Origin: Anaerolineales bacterium
GTDB taxonomy: Bacteria > Chloroflexota > Anaerolineae > Anaerolineales > Villigracilaceae
Direction of reading: 5' to 3'
DNA: 61,543 nucleotides
NCBI GenBank assembly: GCA_016789025.1
Contig: JAEURC010000063.1
Coordinates: forward strand, 1-61,543
Shown: positions 7,378 through 16,553 of the stretch, one piece after another
Numbering within the stretch: the first letter of the stretch is position 1
Layout of the letters: each line of letters starts with the position of its first letter
Made by a program: the position numbers and the translations under genes
Notes under the pieces: model-generated
Told to the model about the DNA's origin: nothing
The model's database searches: none
Seen by the model: only the letters and a program-made list of their open reading frames with translations

Positions 7378-8232
7378 ATGACAACGCCTACACCGACAAT
7401 CTCAGAGATACGTCAATACCTATCGGGCTTTTCTCAAGAAGGCGGCGAGAACTGGCAGGAAGAGAATGAACGTTATTTAGACGCCCACGCGCATCGTTTC
7501 CATGAATCTCTACGGTTTATGCCATCTGCCAAACCGGGCGAGAGGTTGTTAGAACTTGGGGCGGCGCCTTATTTCACCACCTTATTACTGAAAAAGTATT
7601 ATCCGTATTCCTTGTCCCTATCAAATGCGGTTATTCCCGGAGAACCCCAGGAAAGTACGATCAAACTCACGAAACCCGCCATCGGCGAGGAACATGTGTT
7701 TAAGTATCAAACTTTCAACGTTGAACTGGATCGTTACCCATACCCCGACCATAGTTTCGACACCGTGTTATGCTGGGAAATCATCGAACATCTGGCGCTT
7801 GATCCTACGCATATGCTGTTGGAAATCCATCGCGCGCTTAAACCAGGCGGCAAGTTGTTGATCACAACCCCCAATGTGCTCGTCTTGCGCAACATCCTTG
7901 CCCTGCTTAAAAACAGGCAAAATATCTATCATCCCTACTCGGGATATGGCGTGTACGGCCGCCACAATCGGGAATGGACGCTGGATGAATTGACCCAGAT
8001 CTTAACCGGCTGTGGGTATTCGATATGCACAGCCGACATTGTCGACACCTATGCCCATCGTGGGTACTCAAAAATCTTAAAACGGTTCTTTCCATCTCTC
8101 CGCGACATGCTTGTTGTCCTCGCGCAGGCAGAAAACAACGCTCAACCGTACTATCCGGATAATCTCTATACATCCCTGCCGAAAAAGTACTTGGGCGAGA
8201 ACCCGATGCCCAGCCACTTGCAAGACTCCTGA
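7378..8232 (+). CDS. Class I SAM-dependent methyltransferase
   Basis: A 284-residue cytosolic protein. The Rossmann methyltransferase core shows motif I as LLELGAAP near residue 58, followed by the acidic CWEIIEHL near 131 and PGGKLLITTPN near 160, as in the type 11/type 23 families. A C-terminal extension of about 100 residues has no recognised domain. GGAGG stands 4 nt before the ATG. It lies upstream of metK on the same strand but is separated by a riboswitch, so it is not obviously co-transcribed. The substrate is unknown; similar proteins act in polysaccharide or lipid biosynthesis. Confidence 0.8.
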   Translation: MTTPTPTISEIRQYLSGFSQEGGENWQEENERYLDAHAHRFHESLRFMPSAKPGERLLELGAAPYFTTLLLKKYYPYSLSLSNAVIPGEPQESTIKLTKPAIGEEHVFKYQTFNVELDRYPYPDHSFDTVLCWEIIEHLALDPTHMLLEIHRALKPGGKLLITTPNVLVLRNILALLKNRQNIYHPYSGYGVYGRHNREWTLDELTQILTGCGYSICTADIVDTYAHRGYSKILKRFFPSLRDMLVVLAQAENNAQPYYPDNLYTSLPKKYLGENPMPSHLQDS

Positions 8233-8319
8233 CTTTTATTGTTGGGACCGACGATCAAATTGACGCAACCCCGCCCCATGTGGTACACTGCCGTCACAAT
8301 TCAATAGCCCTACAAGGCG

Positions 8320-8442
8320 CTCTTATCCAGAGAGGCGGAGGGAACGGCCCGCTGATGCCTCGACAACCTATCAACAATGTTCTCATTAGACTACGTTGAA
8401 AAGGTGCCAATTCCTACAGACGGATGTTCTGGGAGATGAGAG
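8320..8442 (+). promoter_or_regulatory. SAM-I (S-box) riboswitch
   Basis: The leader of metK contains the S-box consensus in order: CTCTTATCCAGAGAGGC, GGAGGGA, a GCCC...GATGCC segment with CGACAACC, AAGGTGCCAATTCC, and the closing GGGAGATGAGAG that pairs with the 5' end as P1. SAM binding is expected to stabilise this aptamer and favour the terminator just downstream, shutting off the SAM synthetase gene. This is a classical transcription-attenuation arrangement. Confidence 0.95.
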
Positions 8443-8461
8443 GGTTTCAAACTAAAAACTG

Positions 8462-8500
8462 ATTTGCCCTTTCTGCTCGTCTGAAAGGGCAAATATTTTT
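8462..8500 (+). terminator. Riboswitch expression-platform terminator
   Basis: A 12-bp perfect hairpin (ATTTGCCCTTTC with GAAAGGGCAAAT, loop of 9 nt) is followed by a T-rich run. It lies 20 nt after the SAM-I aptamer and just before the metK ribosome site, so it is the regulated terminator. Confidence 0.9.
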
Positions 8501-8518
8501 AAAAGGAGTTAGAACGAA

Positions 8519-9730
8519 ATGAGCAACACTTTTATGACCTCCTCCAAACTGATGTTCACGTCTGAATCAGTGACGGAGGGACACCCCGACAAGATGTGCG
8601 ATCAAGTCTCCGACGCGGTGCTGGACGCCTGCCTCGAGCAGGATCCGCGCTCGCGCGTCGCGTGCGAGACCGCCACCAAGACCGGCTTCGTCATGCTGTT
8701 GGGCGAGATCACCACGAACGCAAACTTCAACTACGATGCGCTCGTCCGCAGCGTGGTGAACGAGATCGGTTACGACTCGAGCGAAAAAGGATTCGACGGC
8801 AACACCTGCGGCGTGCAAGTAGCCATCGCCAAACAATCCGGCGATATCGCCATGGGCGTGGACAAGGCCCTCGAAGCCAAAGCCGGCGAAATGACCGAAG
8901 CCGAAGTGGAAGCCGTCGGCGCGGGCGACCAAGGCATGATGTTCGGGTTCGCGTGCAACGAAACGCCCACCCTCATGCCCCTCCCCATTTACCTCGCGCA
9001 CAAGTTGACCCGCAGGCAGAGCGAACTCCGCAAGGACGGAAGCATCCCATGGCTGAGACCGGATGCAAAGAGCCAGGTCACCATAGAATATTCCAAAGGC
9101 AAACCCGTCCGCGTGGATACGGTACTCATTTCCACACAACATGCGCCGGATGTTTCGCAAAACGAGATCACCGAAATCGCCACCGATCAGATCATCATGC
9201 CCGCGCTTCCCGAAAACATGGTGGATAAAAATATCAAAGTGTACGTCAACCCGACCGGGCGATTCGTCGTCGGTGGTCCGATGGGCGATGCTGGCGTGAC
9301 CGGTCGCAAGATCATCGTGGACACCTACGGCGGCATGGGGCGGCATGGCGGCGGCGCGTTCAGCGGAAAAGATCCCACAAAGGTGGATCGCTCTGCGGCA
9401 TACGCGGCTCGCTACGTGGCGAAGAACATCGTCGCCGCGGGGCTTGCGGATCGAGTCGAAGTGCAGGTTGCCTACGCCATCGGAGTCGCGCGTCCGCTTT
9501 CGGTGAACGTCGAAACCTTCGGCACCGCAAAAATTGCGGATGAAAAGATCGCCTCTCTCGTGGACGAGCATTTTGACCTCCGCCCCGGCGCGATCATCCG
9601 CGACTTGGGCTTGCGCAAACCGATCTATCGCAAGACAGCCGCGTACGGTCACTTCGGACGGGACGACATCGAATTCCCGTGGGAACGGATCGACAAAGCA
9701 AGCGCGCTCAAACAAGCCGCAGGGTTGTAA
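8519..9730 (+). CDS. metK: S-adenosylmethionine synthetase
   Basis: A 403-residue enzyme that makes SAM from methionine and ATP in the cytosol. Family blocks are present: [17 protein letters not shown] near residue 12 with the ATP-contacting His, [12 protein letters not shown] near 135, [20 protein letters not shown] near 255, and the P-loop-like [16 protein letters not shown] near 280. Length is normal. An AAAAGGAG site lies 8 nt before the ATG. Its leader carries a SAM-I riboswitch and terminator, so expression should fall when SAM is high. A strong hairpin terminator follows the gene. Confidence 0.98.
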   Translation: MSNTFMTSSKLMFTSESVTEGHPDKMCDQVSDAVLDACLEQDPRSRVACETATKTGFVMLLGEITTNANFNYDALVRSVVNEIGYDSSEKGFDGNTCGVQVAIAKQSGDIAMGVDKALEAKAGEMTEAEVEAVGAGDQGMMFGFACNETPTLMPLPIYLAHKLTRRQSELRKDGSIPWLRPDAKSQVTIEYSKGKPVRVDTVLISTQHAPDVSQNEITEIATDQIIMPALPENMVDKNIKVYVNPTGRFVVGGPMGDAGVTGRKIIVDTYGGMGRHGGGAFSGKDPTKVDRSAAYAARYVAKNIVAAGLADRVEVQVAYAIGVARPLSVNVETFGTAKIADEKIASLVDEHFDLRPGAIIRDLGLRKPIYRKTAAYGHFGRDDIEFPWERIDKASALKQAAGL

Positions 9731-9822
9731 TCAAAAATAGCTGAGGAAGTAGCGCAACTGCGTCAAAGCAATCGAACACGATGTATCTGGCAAACCAAAC
9801 TGTCTTCTAGACCCTGATAATC

Positions 9823-9858
9823 AAAAAAACGGACAGCCGATCGGCTGTCCGTTTTTGA
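9823..9858. terminator. Bidirectional terminator between convergent genes
   Basis: A perfect hairpin, ACGGACAGCCGA facing TCGGCTGTCCGT, is flanked by A7 on the left and T5 on the right. It serves metK on the plus strand and the large secreted-protein gene on the minus strand. Confidence 0.9.
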
Positions 9859-9867
9859 TTCGTATTA

Positions 9868-12800
9868 CTATGGCGTGGCTGTTTCCGTGGGACTTGGAAC
9901 GATGATGGTTGGCGTCAGGGTTGGGTCAGGCAAGACCCCATTCGGCGCCGCAAGACCGAGGTGAATCGCTTCGTAATCGAGGAATGCGTCTCCATTTGCA
10001 TTGTTCGATTTCAAGAGGATGCGGATCTCGCCACCAGACGAAATGTAGCGCGAAATGAACGGCAGTGTCATCAACTGCTTGCGCCACTCCACCGAACTAT
10101 CCACATTGGTAGCGCCGATCGTAAGCCACTTCTTTGACCTCCAATCGTACAGAGCAATGGTCCAGACCTGCACCGCAGGTCCCGGTGACTTGTAGTTGAG
10201 TTCCAAAACCATGCCGGTCACCTGCGAACGGTTTATATCCGCCGGGATAAAGAACGACTGGTATCCATCATACACGCTAGACGGCGTCTGGAAGGCGACA
10301 TACGCCTGAGGATTGTTATCCGTTCCCTTTTGGTCGAACAGGCTCAAACTGGCGAGCGAACCGGTGACCGATCCTTTGCTGGTCGTCCATGCGGTCGGGA
10401 AGATCGTGCGGATCAGCGGCGAACCAGGGATGGTGGTATTCGTCGGGAATGGATTGATCTGCGTTGGCGTGTTCGTTGCCACAGTTACAGGCGTGTTCGT
10501 AGCCACCGATATGGGTGTATTCGTATTCACCGGCGGATTTGTTACTCCGATCACAGGAGTGTTGGTGATGGTCGGTAAACTTGTTGCCGGCGGCAAGGGC
10601 GTGTTCGTGACCGTCGCGCTGGGAAGCACAATGCTGGTGGCTGTTGCTGTATTCGATACGACGGTAGTCGGCGTCGATGTGAACGCGCTAGTCGCCGGCA
10701 CAGATGGCGTGTTGGTGAAGGTTGCCGCCACAGTTGGAGACGCGCTCGGTCCCGCCGTTGCAGTTGGTCCGCCCGTCCCATTTGCCGCCTCAGCCCGGGC
10801 AATCACTTCGATCTCGCCAAGGGCGGCGGCATTGCCGCTCACCGAGTTGAACTGAACGCGCACAACGCGGGTGAACACTTCAGGGAAGTCGACATTCGTG
10901 CCTGTGTCGGTCAACGGGCCTGAGTTTTTATTGGCAACTTCAATAGTCCCTGCCGCATCGCTATACAAGCGGACGGTGGAATCCAATACTTTGTTCGATG
11001 AGTCGAAACTGGCGGGGTTATACAATCGCACCGTGCGAACGGTCACCGGGACGGGGAAGGTTAACGTCACCCATTGCGCGCTGGGGTTGCCGCCACCGCT
11101 CGACCAATAACGCGGGGAGGCGCCGTTGGGAATGCTCATCTTCACGCGGCGGTCATTGATACCGCTGGGCGAGCCACTGCCTGTCGAGGATACCGCCACG
11201 GTTGCGCCGGTGGCAAGGTTGGTCCACTTGGCGGCTTCAGCATTGGGCACATCGATCATGGTATGCCCGGCATGGCAACCGACACACGCAGTCACCGCGC
11301 CAGGACGACCGTAGTTTTCGCCAGCCACGTGCGCCGCGCCGGAGGATTCAAAATAGAACTTGTTATTTCCAACAAGCGGAACTTCGTAGCCCGGCTGGGC
11401 GGAACGGATCTGCTCGAACAATGGCACGTTGGCTGGGCTTTGTGCCGTGACAGAACCGTCCGGGTTAATCTGTATTTCTTCGAGCAGGATCGGCCAGTCG
11501 AAGGCTTCGATGGAGCCGGTCTGTTGTGAACGCTGGTGGTCGATGTAAAAGCGGATAGTGTTCGCCGAGCCGACAGGCATGGCATTGAGAATATTCACAT
11601 CCACCGGCGCATTGAAATACACGTTCAACGCCTGGAAGGTGAACGTCCCGTCGGTGTTATACGGACCTTGCGCCAGCGGGGGAAGCAGGCTCGGGTTTTG
11701 GGTGATCTTATCGCCAACCACCGGGGCAGAGCGAGGGCGAATAGCGCGCGCCCGCAGTTCAGTAGTGCCGGCGTTATCGTACAGTTTGGTCAAGCCACTG
11801 CCATCGGCATTGATGATGTACAAGCCGTAATCCTGAGTCGCATCTTGCGCCCACGAAATGACCACGCGCCCATCCGGCAAGACATCCGGTTCACCGGCAT
11901 AATTCCCAACGTAGACGCCATACGAGTTGGGGTTTGTCTTTACAAACTGCTGAACGCTTTCGTCACGAGTGGTGATACCGATGATATGCGAGTACCCATT
12001 GGGCCCGCGTTGGTAGCGGCGAATTCCGCCAAAGCCTGCGGCTTCCGTTCCGTTTGCCATTGGAAAGAAGGTGGTGTAAATGGAACCATCCGGCGCGATC
12101 GACCCGCCATAAGCATGGTTGACATTGCTTCCGTTGAACGTTGTGTTGGATTGACCCGCAAATTGTTCGAGGTCGGTGCCATCGGGGTTGATGGAGGCAA
12201 GGAACCAGGAATTGCGCTCCATGTTGAACTTACCGCCAGGCTCGAAACAGCGCGCGCCAGAACTGTTGAGGGCGCACAAACCATCTTTCATAATGTATCC
12301 GCCGCGCGGATCAGGGATGGTTCCCATGTCATTTGTAGCAACGCGGTGATTACGCCACCAGCGCGAGAAAACGATCTTCCCGGTCAACGGGTCAACCAGC
12401 GGGCGATCCGCACCGTTGCGTTCCGAAGTGATGCGATGCAGGTTAGACCCATCTCCGTTGACAACATACAAATTGCTGGTGCGCGCCGCGCCGTACATAC
12501 CGAACGAGGGCCAGCGCGTGGACGAGAACACAACGCGTCCATCCGGAAGCCAGGCTGGGTCGGTGTCGTCATAGCGCGAGAGCGAGGAAGCGACGCCGCC
12601 AAACTGCGACATGTTCAGGTTTTGATCGGCGAAGGTGAGTTGCCTCAACCCTGTGCCATCCACATTGATAACGTAAAGCCGCCAGGCGCCCGGGTTATTC
12701 ATCGGATTTGACGAATAGGAACCATTTGCCAGGCCGGCAAACACGATCTTTGTGGCATCGAACGAAACATCCGGCGCATTGACGTCGATCAGGTTCATAG

Positions 12801-13116
12801 ACGCGGCGGTCGGATTGGCGCCGTCGATCAGGGTGCGCAGAGTGCCGTTCGCTTCACGAACGATCAACTTGCCCGGGACGGCAACTTGGAAGCGGCTGTA
12901 AGGCATCACGCCCGGCATTGAGCCGCCGGCAGGATAGTACACGCTTCCGTTCGTCGGGATCTTACGCGAAACGAACACGATCGCGTAACTGAGCGATTGC
13001 TCGCTGGCGCTGGCTTGCGCTGGCGCCACTGCTCCAAACCCTGTGGAGAGAAGCATGAGAAGGAGCAAGCCGCAATTTACGACTTTCCTTGCAATCTTTG
13101 TCGAAATAGTAAACAT
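9868..13116 (-). CDS. Large secreted beta-propeller protein with haem motif and T/P-rich stalk
   Basis: A 1082-residue exported protein. A signal peptide (about 1-36) is followed by PD40/TolB-like propeller repeats (about 40-470) with phrases such as LYVVNGDGSNLHRIT. A region with one CXXCH (CVGCHAGH, near 611) could bind a c-type haem. A discoidin-like beta-sandwich follows (about 640-780), then a Thr/Pro-rich low-complexity stalk (about 780-890), and a C-terminal beta-rich domain. The order resembles multihaem or hydrazine-synthase-alpha-like propeller proteins, but that is a resemblance only. GGAGG precedes the ATG. It is transcribed alone, from the minus strand. A role in extracellular redox or binding is inferred. 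Confidence 0.75.
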   Translation of the reverse strand: MFTISTKIARKVVNCGLLLLMLLSTGFGAVAPAQASASEQSLSYAIVFVSRKIPTNGSVYYPAGGSMPGVMPYSRFQVAVPGKLIVREANGTLRTLIDGANPTAASMNLIDVNAPDVSFDATKIVFAGLANGSYSSNPMNNPGAWRLYVINVDGTGLRQLTFADQNLNMSQFGGVASSLSRYDDTDPAWLPDGRVVFSSTRWPSFGMYGAARTSNLYVVNGDGSNLHRITSERNGADRPLVDPLTGKIVFSRWWRNHRVATNDMGTIPDPRGGYIMKDGLCALNSSGARCFEPGGKFNMERNSWFLASINPDGTDLEQFAGQSNTTFNGSNVNHAYGGSIAPDGSIYTTFFPMANGTEAAGFGGIRRYQRGPNGYSHIIGITTRDESVQQFVKTNPNSYGVYVGNYAGEPDVLPDGRVVISWAQDATQDYGLYIINADGSGLTKLYDNAGTTELRARAIRPRSAPVVGDKITQNPSLLPPLAQGPYNTDGTFTFQALNVYFNAPVDVNILNAMPVGSANTIRFYIDHQRSQQTGSIEAFDWPILLEEIQINPDGSVTAQSPANVPLFEQIRSAQPGYEVPLVGNNKFYFESSGAAHVAGENYGRPGAVTACVGCHAGHTMIDVPNAEAAKWTNLATGATVAVSSTGSGSPSGINDRRVKMSIPNGASPRYWSSGGGNPSAQWVTLTFPVPVTVRTVRLYNPASFDSSNKVLDSTVRLYSDAAGTIEVANKNSGPLTDTGTNVDFPEVFTRVVRVQFNSVSGNAAALGEIEVIARAEAANGTGGPTATAGPSASPTVAATFTNTPSVPATSAFTSTPTTVVSNTATATSIVLPSATVTNTPLPPATSLPTITNTPVIGVTNPPVNTNTPISVATNTPVTVATNTPTQINPFPTNTTIPGSPLIRTIFPTAWTTSKGSVTGSLASLSLFDQKGTDNNPQAYVAFQTPSSVYDGYQSFFIPADINRSQVTGMVLELNYKSPGPAVQVWTIALYDWRSKKWLTIGATNVDSSVEWRKQLMTLPFISRYISSGGEIRILLKSNNANGDAFLDYEAIHLGLAAPNGVLPDPTLTPTIIVPSPTETATP

Positions 13117-13360
13117 GGAACCTCCAGGAAATGAATTGCCTCAGTGTGGGCAAACCCTTTTCGATCAGGGTGTGCCTAAAGGTTACACGTCAACACTTTG
13201 TATTGAAAGTTTCGCTAAGTAAAAGTTACAAACATTTTTGTAAGAGTCATCTGAACAAAAGTACTGGGCAGACCAGGGTACCAGTTCGCCTCGTTTGAAC
13301 CGCCTAACAAACATGCAAAGTGGAAAAGTCGATCCGATTCCCCCAACGAAGATATGTGTT

Positions 13361-14608
13361 CTAAAATCTTTCTGCCGACAGCGGTGTCAAATCTAACTGC
13401 GTTGATTCTCCCCTCGCCAGCTGAGAAACCAATTTGCCGGTGATCGGTCCCAACGACATGCCGAGCATGGCGTGCCCTGCCGCCACGATCACATTTTCAA
13501 GTTTCTTCGCGCGCGAAACGATTGGCAAACCGTCGGGCGTGCAAGGGCGAAGTCCGCGCCAAATCTCAATGACCTTTGCCTCCGCCAACCCGGGCAAATA
13601 TTCTGACGAGGCGTTCCGCATTGTCGCCACCCGCCGGGGATTGAACGAAAAGTCCAGGCCGGCGAACTCAAGCGTCCCTGCGATGCGAAGCGCATGACCC
13701 AGGGGGTTGATCACCACACGCGCCTCCGAAAACAACAAAGGCAGGCGCGGCGTCACGGTGGGATTTTCCACTGTAATGCTGTAGCCTTTGGCGGGTTGAA
13801 TCGGGATGCGCGCCCTCAACGCCCGCGCCACCTGCGGCGACCACGAACCACTCGCCAGAATGATCTGCCCAGCAGTGAACTCGCCGCGCGTGGTATGGAC
13901 TTTCGTGACGCGCCCGCTATTGGATTCAAACCCAATCGCCTCGGTCTTTGTGTGGAGCTGGGCGCCTAACCCTTGAGCCTTTTCCGCCAACCCAACGACA
14001 AAACGTCGCGGATCGATGCGCCCATCGCGCGGATAATACACGCCGCCCACGATCGATGGCAAAAGCGCAGGCTCGAGTTCGAGCGCTTCATCGCGGTTGA
14101 CCATACTGACGGGAATCTTGAACTCCTCAAAGAGGCGCGTTTCGCGTCGCTCTTTTTCAAGCGCTTGTTTCGTAAGGCAGACCAGCAATGAGCCCTTGCC
14201 CTCGAAGCCGAAATCAAAGCCGACAGTTTTTGCAAGTTCTTCATACAAGGCGCGGCTGGCAAATAACAGGTCGCGCAACACCGGCAGTGATTTCAACATC
14301 TGCCCTTCGCGGCTCGCCCACACAAAACGCGTCAGCCAGCGGATTAACTCCGCGTCCATGCGCAGCTTAATGTAAAACGGACTTTCAGAGTCGAACAGCC
14401 AGCGCAACCCATCACCCAGAGCGCCCGGCGAAGCCAATGGAACGGCATGACTGGGCACGATCAGCCCGCCGTTGCCATAGGAACACCCCGAAGCGATCTC
14501 ATCCTTTTCGATGAGCATGACCTGCGCGCCTTGTTGCGCCAGGAAATACGCGGAACACACGCCAATCACTCCCCCGCCGATAACCAACACATCTGTTTTG
14601 AAATTCAT
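13361..14608 (-). CDS. DadA-like FAD-dependent amino-acid oxidoreductase
   Basis: A flavoprotein of about 415 residues in the DAO superfamily, probably oxidising a D-amino acid or a glycine/sarcosine-like substrate. The dinucleotide-binding motif VIGGGVIGVCSAYFLA lies at the N-terminus with an acidic residue (LIEKDE) about 20 residues later. The C-terminal GLRPCTPDGLPIV and AAGHAMLGMSLGP blocks are typical of DadA. An in-frame ATG exists at 14629, but TATAAT at 14615-14620 would then lie inside the gene. The ATG at 14608, 6 nt after that box, is preferred and implies a leaderless transcript. Confidence 0.85.
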   Translation of the reverse strand: MNFKTDVLVIGGGVIGVCSAYFLAQQGAQVMLIEKDEIASGCSYGNGGLIVPSHAVPLASPGALGDGLRWLFDSESPFYIKLRMDAELIRWLTRFVWASREGQMLKSLPVLRDLLFASRALYEELAKTVGFDFGFEGKGSLLVCLTKQALEKERRETRLFEEFKIPVSMVNRDEALELEPALLPSIVGGVYYPRDGRIDPRRFVVGLAEKAQGLGAQLHTKTEAIGFESNSGRVTKVHTTRGEFTAGQIILASGSWSPQVARALRARIPIQPAKGYSITVENPTVTPRLPLLFSEARVVINPLGHALRIAGTLEFAGLDFSFNPRRVATMRNASSEYLPGLAEAKVIEIWRGLRPCTPDGLPIVSRAKKLENVIVAAGHAMLGMSLGPITGKLVSQLARGESTQLDLTPLSAERF

Positions 14609-14614
14609 AGAGCC

Positions 14615-14620
14615 ATTATA
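14615..14620 (-). promoter_or_regulatory. -10 box of a leaderless promoter (dadA-like)
   Basis: TATAAT preceded by TGC (extended -10), with exactly 6 nt (GGCTCT) before the ATG. Transcription should start at or next to the start codon. No good -35 is seen. Confidence 0.6.
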
Positions 14621-14821
14621 GCAAACCATGCATCAATATTGGATCAGAGAATAATGGCACATTGGAAGTTGTCGCGCTCCCGGCCAGGGATCACATGGAT
14701 TACAAATCGACAACGAACCGTTACATAACAGGATTAAAAAGCAAACTCTTCCAAAAAAGGATTATCATTATCGAAGTCCACAGGCGGGAAAGATACCCCA
14801 ACGCCTGAAAACAGGTTGCAC

Positions 14822-16057
14822 ATGCTCAACAGCATCAAAAAGACGTACAACGGGTTTCCTTCTCTCTTTTGGGTCGTTGCCTTCACGCTGTTCATCGATT
14901 CCATCGGCAGTACGCTTCTTTTTCCCTTTTTCGCGCTTTACATCACCCAAAAATTCGGCGTCGGTATGACACAGGCGGGAATCCTCATTGGCATGTCGTC
15001 GCTTGCGGGCATCATAGGATCCACCATCGGCGGCGCGTTGACAGACCGCTTCGGGCGTCGCAGGCTGATCCTCTTCGGTCTGATCTTTAGCGCGGTGAGC
15101 AGTCTTTCTTTTGGACTGGCAAACGATATCAACCTGTTATATTTCCTCGTCATCCTTGTGGGTTTGCTCTCCCGCATTGCCGCGCCCGCCCAGGATGCCA
15201 TGATGGCAGACATCTTGCCGGAGAACAAACGCCAGGAAGGGTTCGGCATCACCCGCGTCGTCTTCAATTTTTCGTGGATCATCGGCACCGCGCTCGGCGG
15301 ATTGCTGGCAGAAAAATCCTTTTTCGCCTTGTTCGTTACCGATGCGATCCTCAGCAGTCTCGTCGCGTTCATCCTCTATGTCAAACTACCCGAAACCCAG
15401 CCCGCGCATCATAAAGAGGAAAAGACAAACGAATCTTTAAGAAAAACCTTTGCCGATTATCGGATCGTCCTGCGCGATGCGGGCTATATCTCGTTCACTA
15501 TGGCGGGCATCCTCTCCCTGCTGGTGTATCAACAACAATATAGTTCCCTTCCCGTCTTCCTGCGCGACATACATGGAATTGCCCCGAATATCTACGGCGT
15601 CATGCTATCGATCACCGGGCTGGAGGTCGTTTTGCTCCAATTTTGGATCAGCCGAAAAATTCGAAAGTTCAATCCATTTCTCACCATGACCGTCGGCGTA
15701 TTGTTTTTCATGGTGGGCTTCAGCATGATCGGGATTATCCGCGCCATTCCGCTATTTTTAACCGCCGTGATCATCATCACCATCGGCGAGATGATCATCT
15801 TCCCCACCAACCGGGTGATCGCCACCGCATTCGCCCCCGAAGACATGCGCGGGCGTTACATGGCGATCTATGATCTTGGCTGGACCCTGCCGGCAACCTT
15901 CGGACCTGCCGCGGCAGGCCTGATCCTCGATCACTACGACCCGCGCTTACTTTGGTATATCGGCGGGGTGTTCTGCGCGCTTTCCGCGTTTTGGTATTAC
16001 CTGCTTCATTTGAAATTGGGAGCCGAGCCTCGCTTCCAACCATCTAATGACGAGTAA
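14822..16057 (+). CDS. MFS transporter
   Basis: A twelve-helix major facilitator of about 411 residues. The signature loop between helices 2 and 3 is GGALTDRFGRRRL near residue 77, and an EDMRGRYMAIYDLGW block lies in the second half near 345. A hydrophilic loop rich in Glu and Lys splits the two six-helix halves near residue 200. This pattern fits drug-efflux-type MFS proteins (MdtH/YttB-like). Substrate is unknown. TTG 14816 is an alternative start. A CCTGAAAACAGG mini-hairpin lies just before the ATG. Confidence 0.85.
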   Translation: MLNSIKKTYNGFPSLFWVVAFTLFIDSIGSTLLFPFFALYITQKFGVGMTQAGILIGMSSLAGIIGSTIGGALTDRFGRRRLILFGLIFSAVSSLSFGLANDINLLYFLVILVGLLSRIAAPAQDAMMADILPENKRQEGFGITRVVFNFSWIIGTALGGLLAEKSFFALFVTDAILSSLVAFILYVKLPETQPAHHKEEKTNESLRKTFADYRIVLRDAGYISFTMAGILSLLVYQQQYSSLPVFLRDIHGIAPNIYGVMLSITGLEVVLLQFWISRKIRKFNPFLTMTVGVLFFMVGFSMIGIIRAIPLFLTAVIIITIGEMIIFPTNRVIATAFAPEDMRGRYMAIYDLGWTLPATFGPAAAGLILDHYDPRLLWYIGGVFCALSAFWYYLLHLKLGAEPRFQPSNDE

Positions 16058-16071
16058 CTGGTCAACTATCA

Positions 16072-16108
16072 AGTCTTTGAGAGCCTCCGTAGAGTCTTTG
16101 AGAGCCTC
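16072..16108. repeat. Two direct copies of AGTCTTTGAGAGCCTC
   Basis: Two identical 16-nt words at 16072-16087 and 16093-16108, separated by 5 nt, follow the MFS stop codon. No function is visible. It may be a trace of slippage or of a repeat unit. Confidence 0.75.
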
Positions 16109-16149
16109 ACACGCCTATGCTGGGAGAAACTTCAACCCGGAGGCGGCTC

Positions 16150-16533
16150 ATGAAAACCATTTCCCTTTTTCTCGCGTTAATCAATTCCATCGTGGCTGGA
16201 TTGTTACTCGCCCTCACCCTCTCCAATTCAGGAATCCGAGCAAATGAGATTCCATGGTTGGTAGCAAAAATTGTTGCGGGAGCGGGCGTCATTCTTATTG
16301 GCGCGCTCACGTGGATTGCCTGTGCCCGCACCGTCGCGCCGGGTATTCTCCCCATCGCAGGGCTATGCCTCGTTATCTTCGGCACCGCCACCCTCGTGTG
16401 GACGTTCCAACGCGGATTATTTGTCGATCACATGGAATACTCGATGGCTTTCTTTGGAGGCAGTCTCCTCGTTCAAGGCCTCGCCTCCCTGCTCGGCTTT
16501 ACCAGTGACTCGAGAAGCATAGCGGCATCATAG
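16150..16533 (+). CDS. Four-helix membrane protein, unknown function
   Basis: A protein of about 127 residues made almost wholly of four hydrophobic segments (about 5-25, 35-57, 65-83 and 93-112). The ATG at 16150 has a GGAGG 7 nt upstream and is chosen over an in-frame ATG at 16117. No catalytic or binding motif is recognised. It lies between the MFS gene and a lipoprotein gene that has its own promoter, so co-transcription with the MFS gene is possible. Confidence 0.65.
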   Translation: MKTISLFLALINSIVAGLLLALTLSNSGIRANEIPWLVAKIVAGAGVILIGALTWIACARTVAPGILPIAGLCLVIFGTATLVWTFQRGLFVDHMEYSMAFFGGSLLVQGLASLLGFTSDSRSIAAS

Positions 16534-16541
16534 CCATTGTG

Positions 16542-16547
16542 TACAAT
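16542..16547 (+). promoter_or_regulatory. -10 box of a leaderless promoter (SH3 lipoprotein)
   Basis: TACAAT followed by exactly 6 nt (TCGAGG) and the ATG at 16554. Same geometry as at 14615, 18027, 52820 and 57746. Confidence 0.55.
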
Positions 16548-16553
16548 TCGAGG

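Noticed and set aside
8567..9715. Long open frame antisense to metK (382 codons)
   Set aside because: metK is certain. The antisense frame has His- and Arg-rich content typical of shadow frames.
11536..12711. Long open frame on the plus strand (391 codons) opposite the large secreted protein
   Set aside because: It lies antisense to a gene with a signal peptide and clear domain repeats, has no recognisable motif, and reflects the GC-skewed codon use of the opposite strand.
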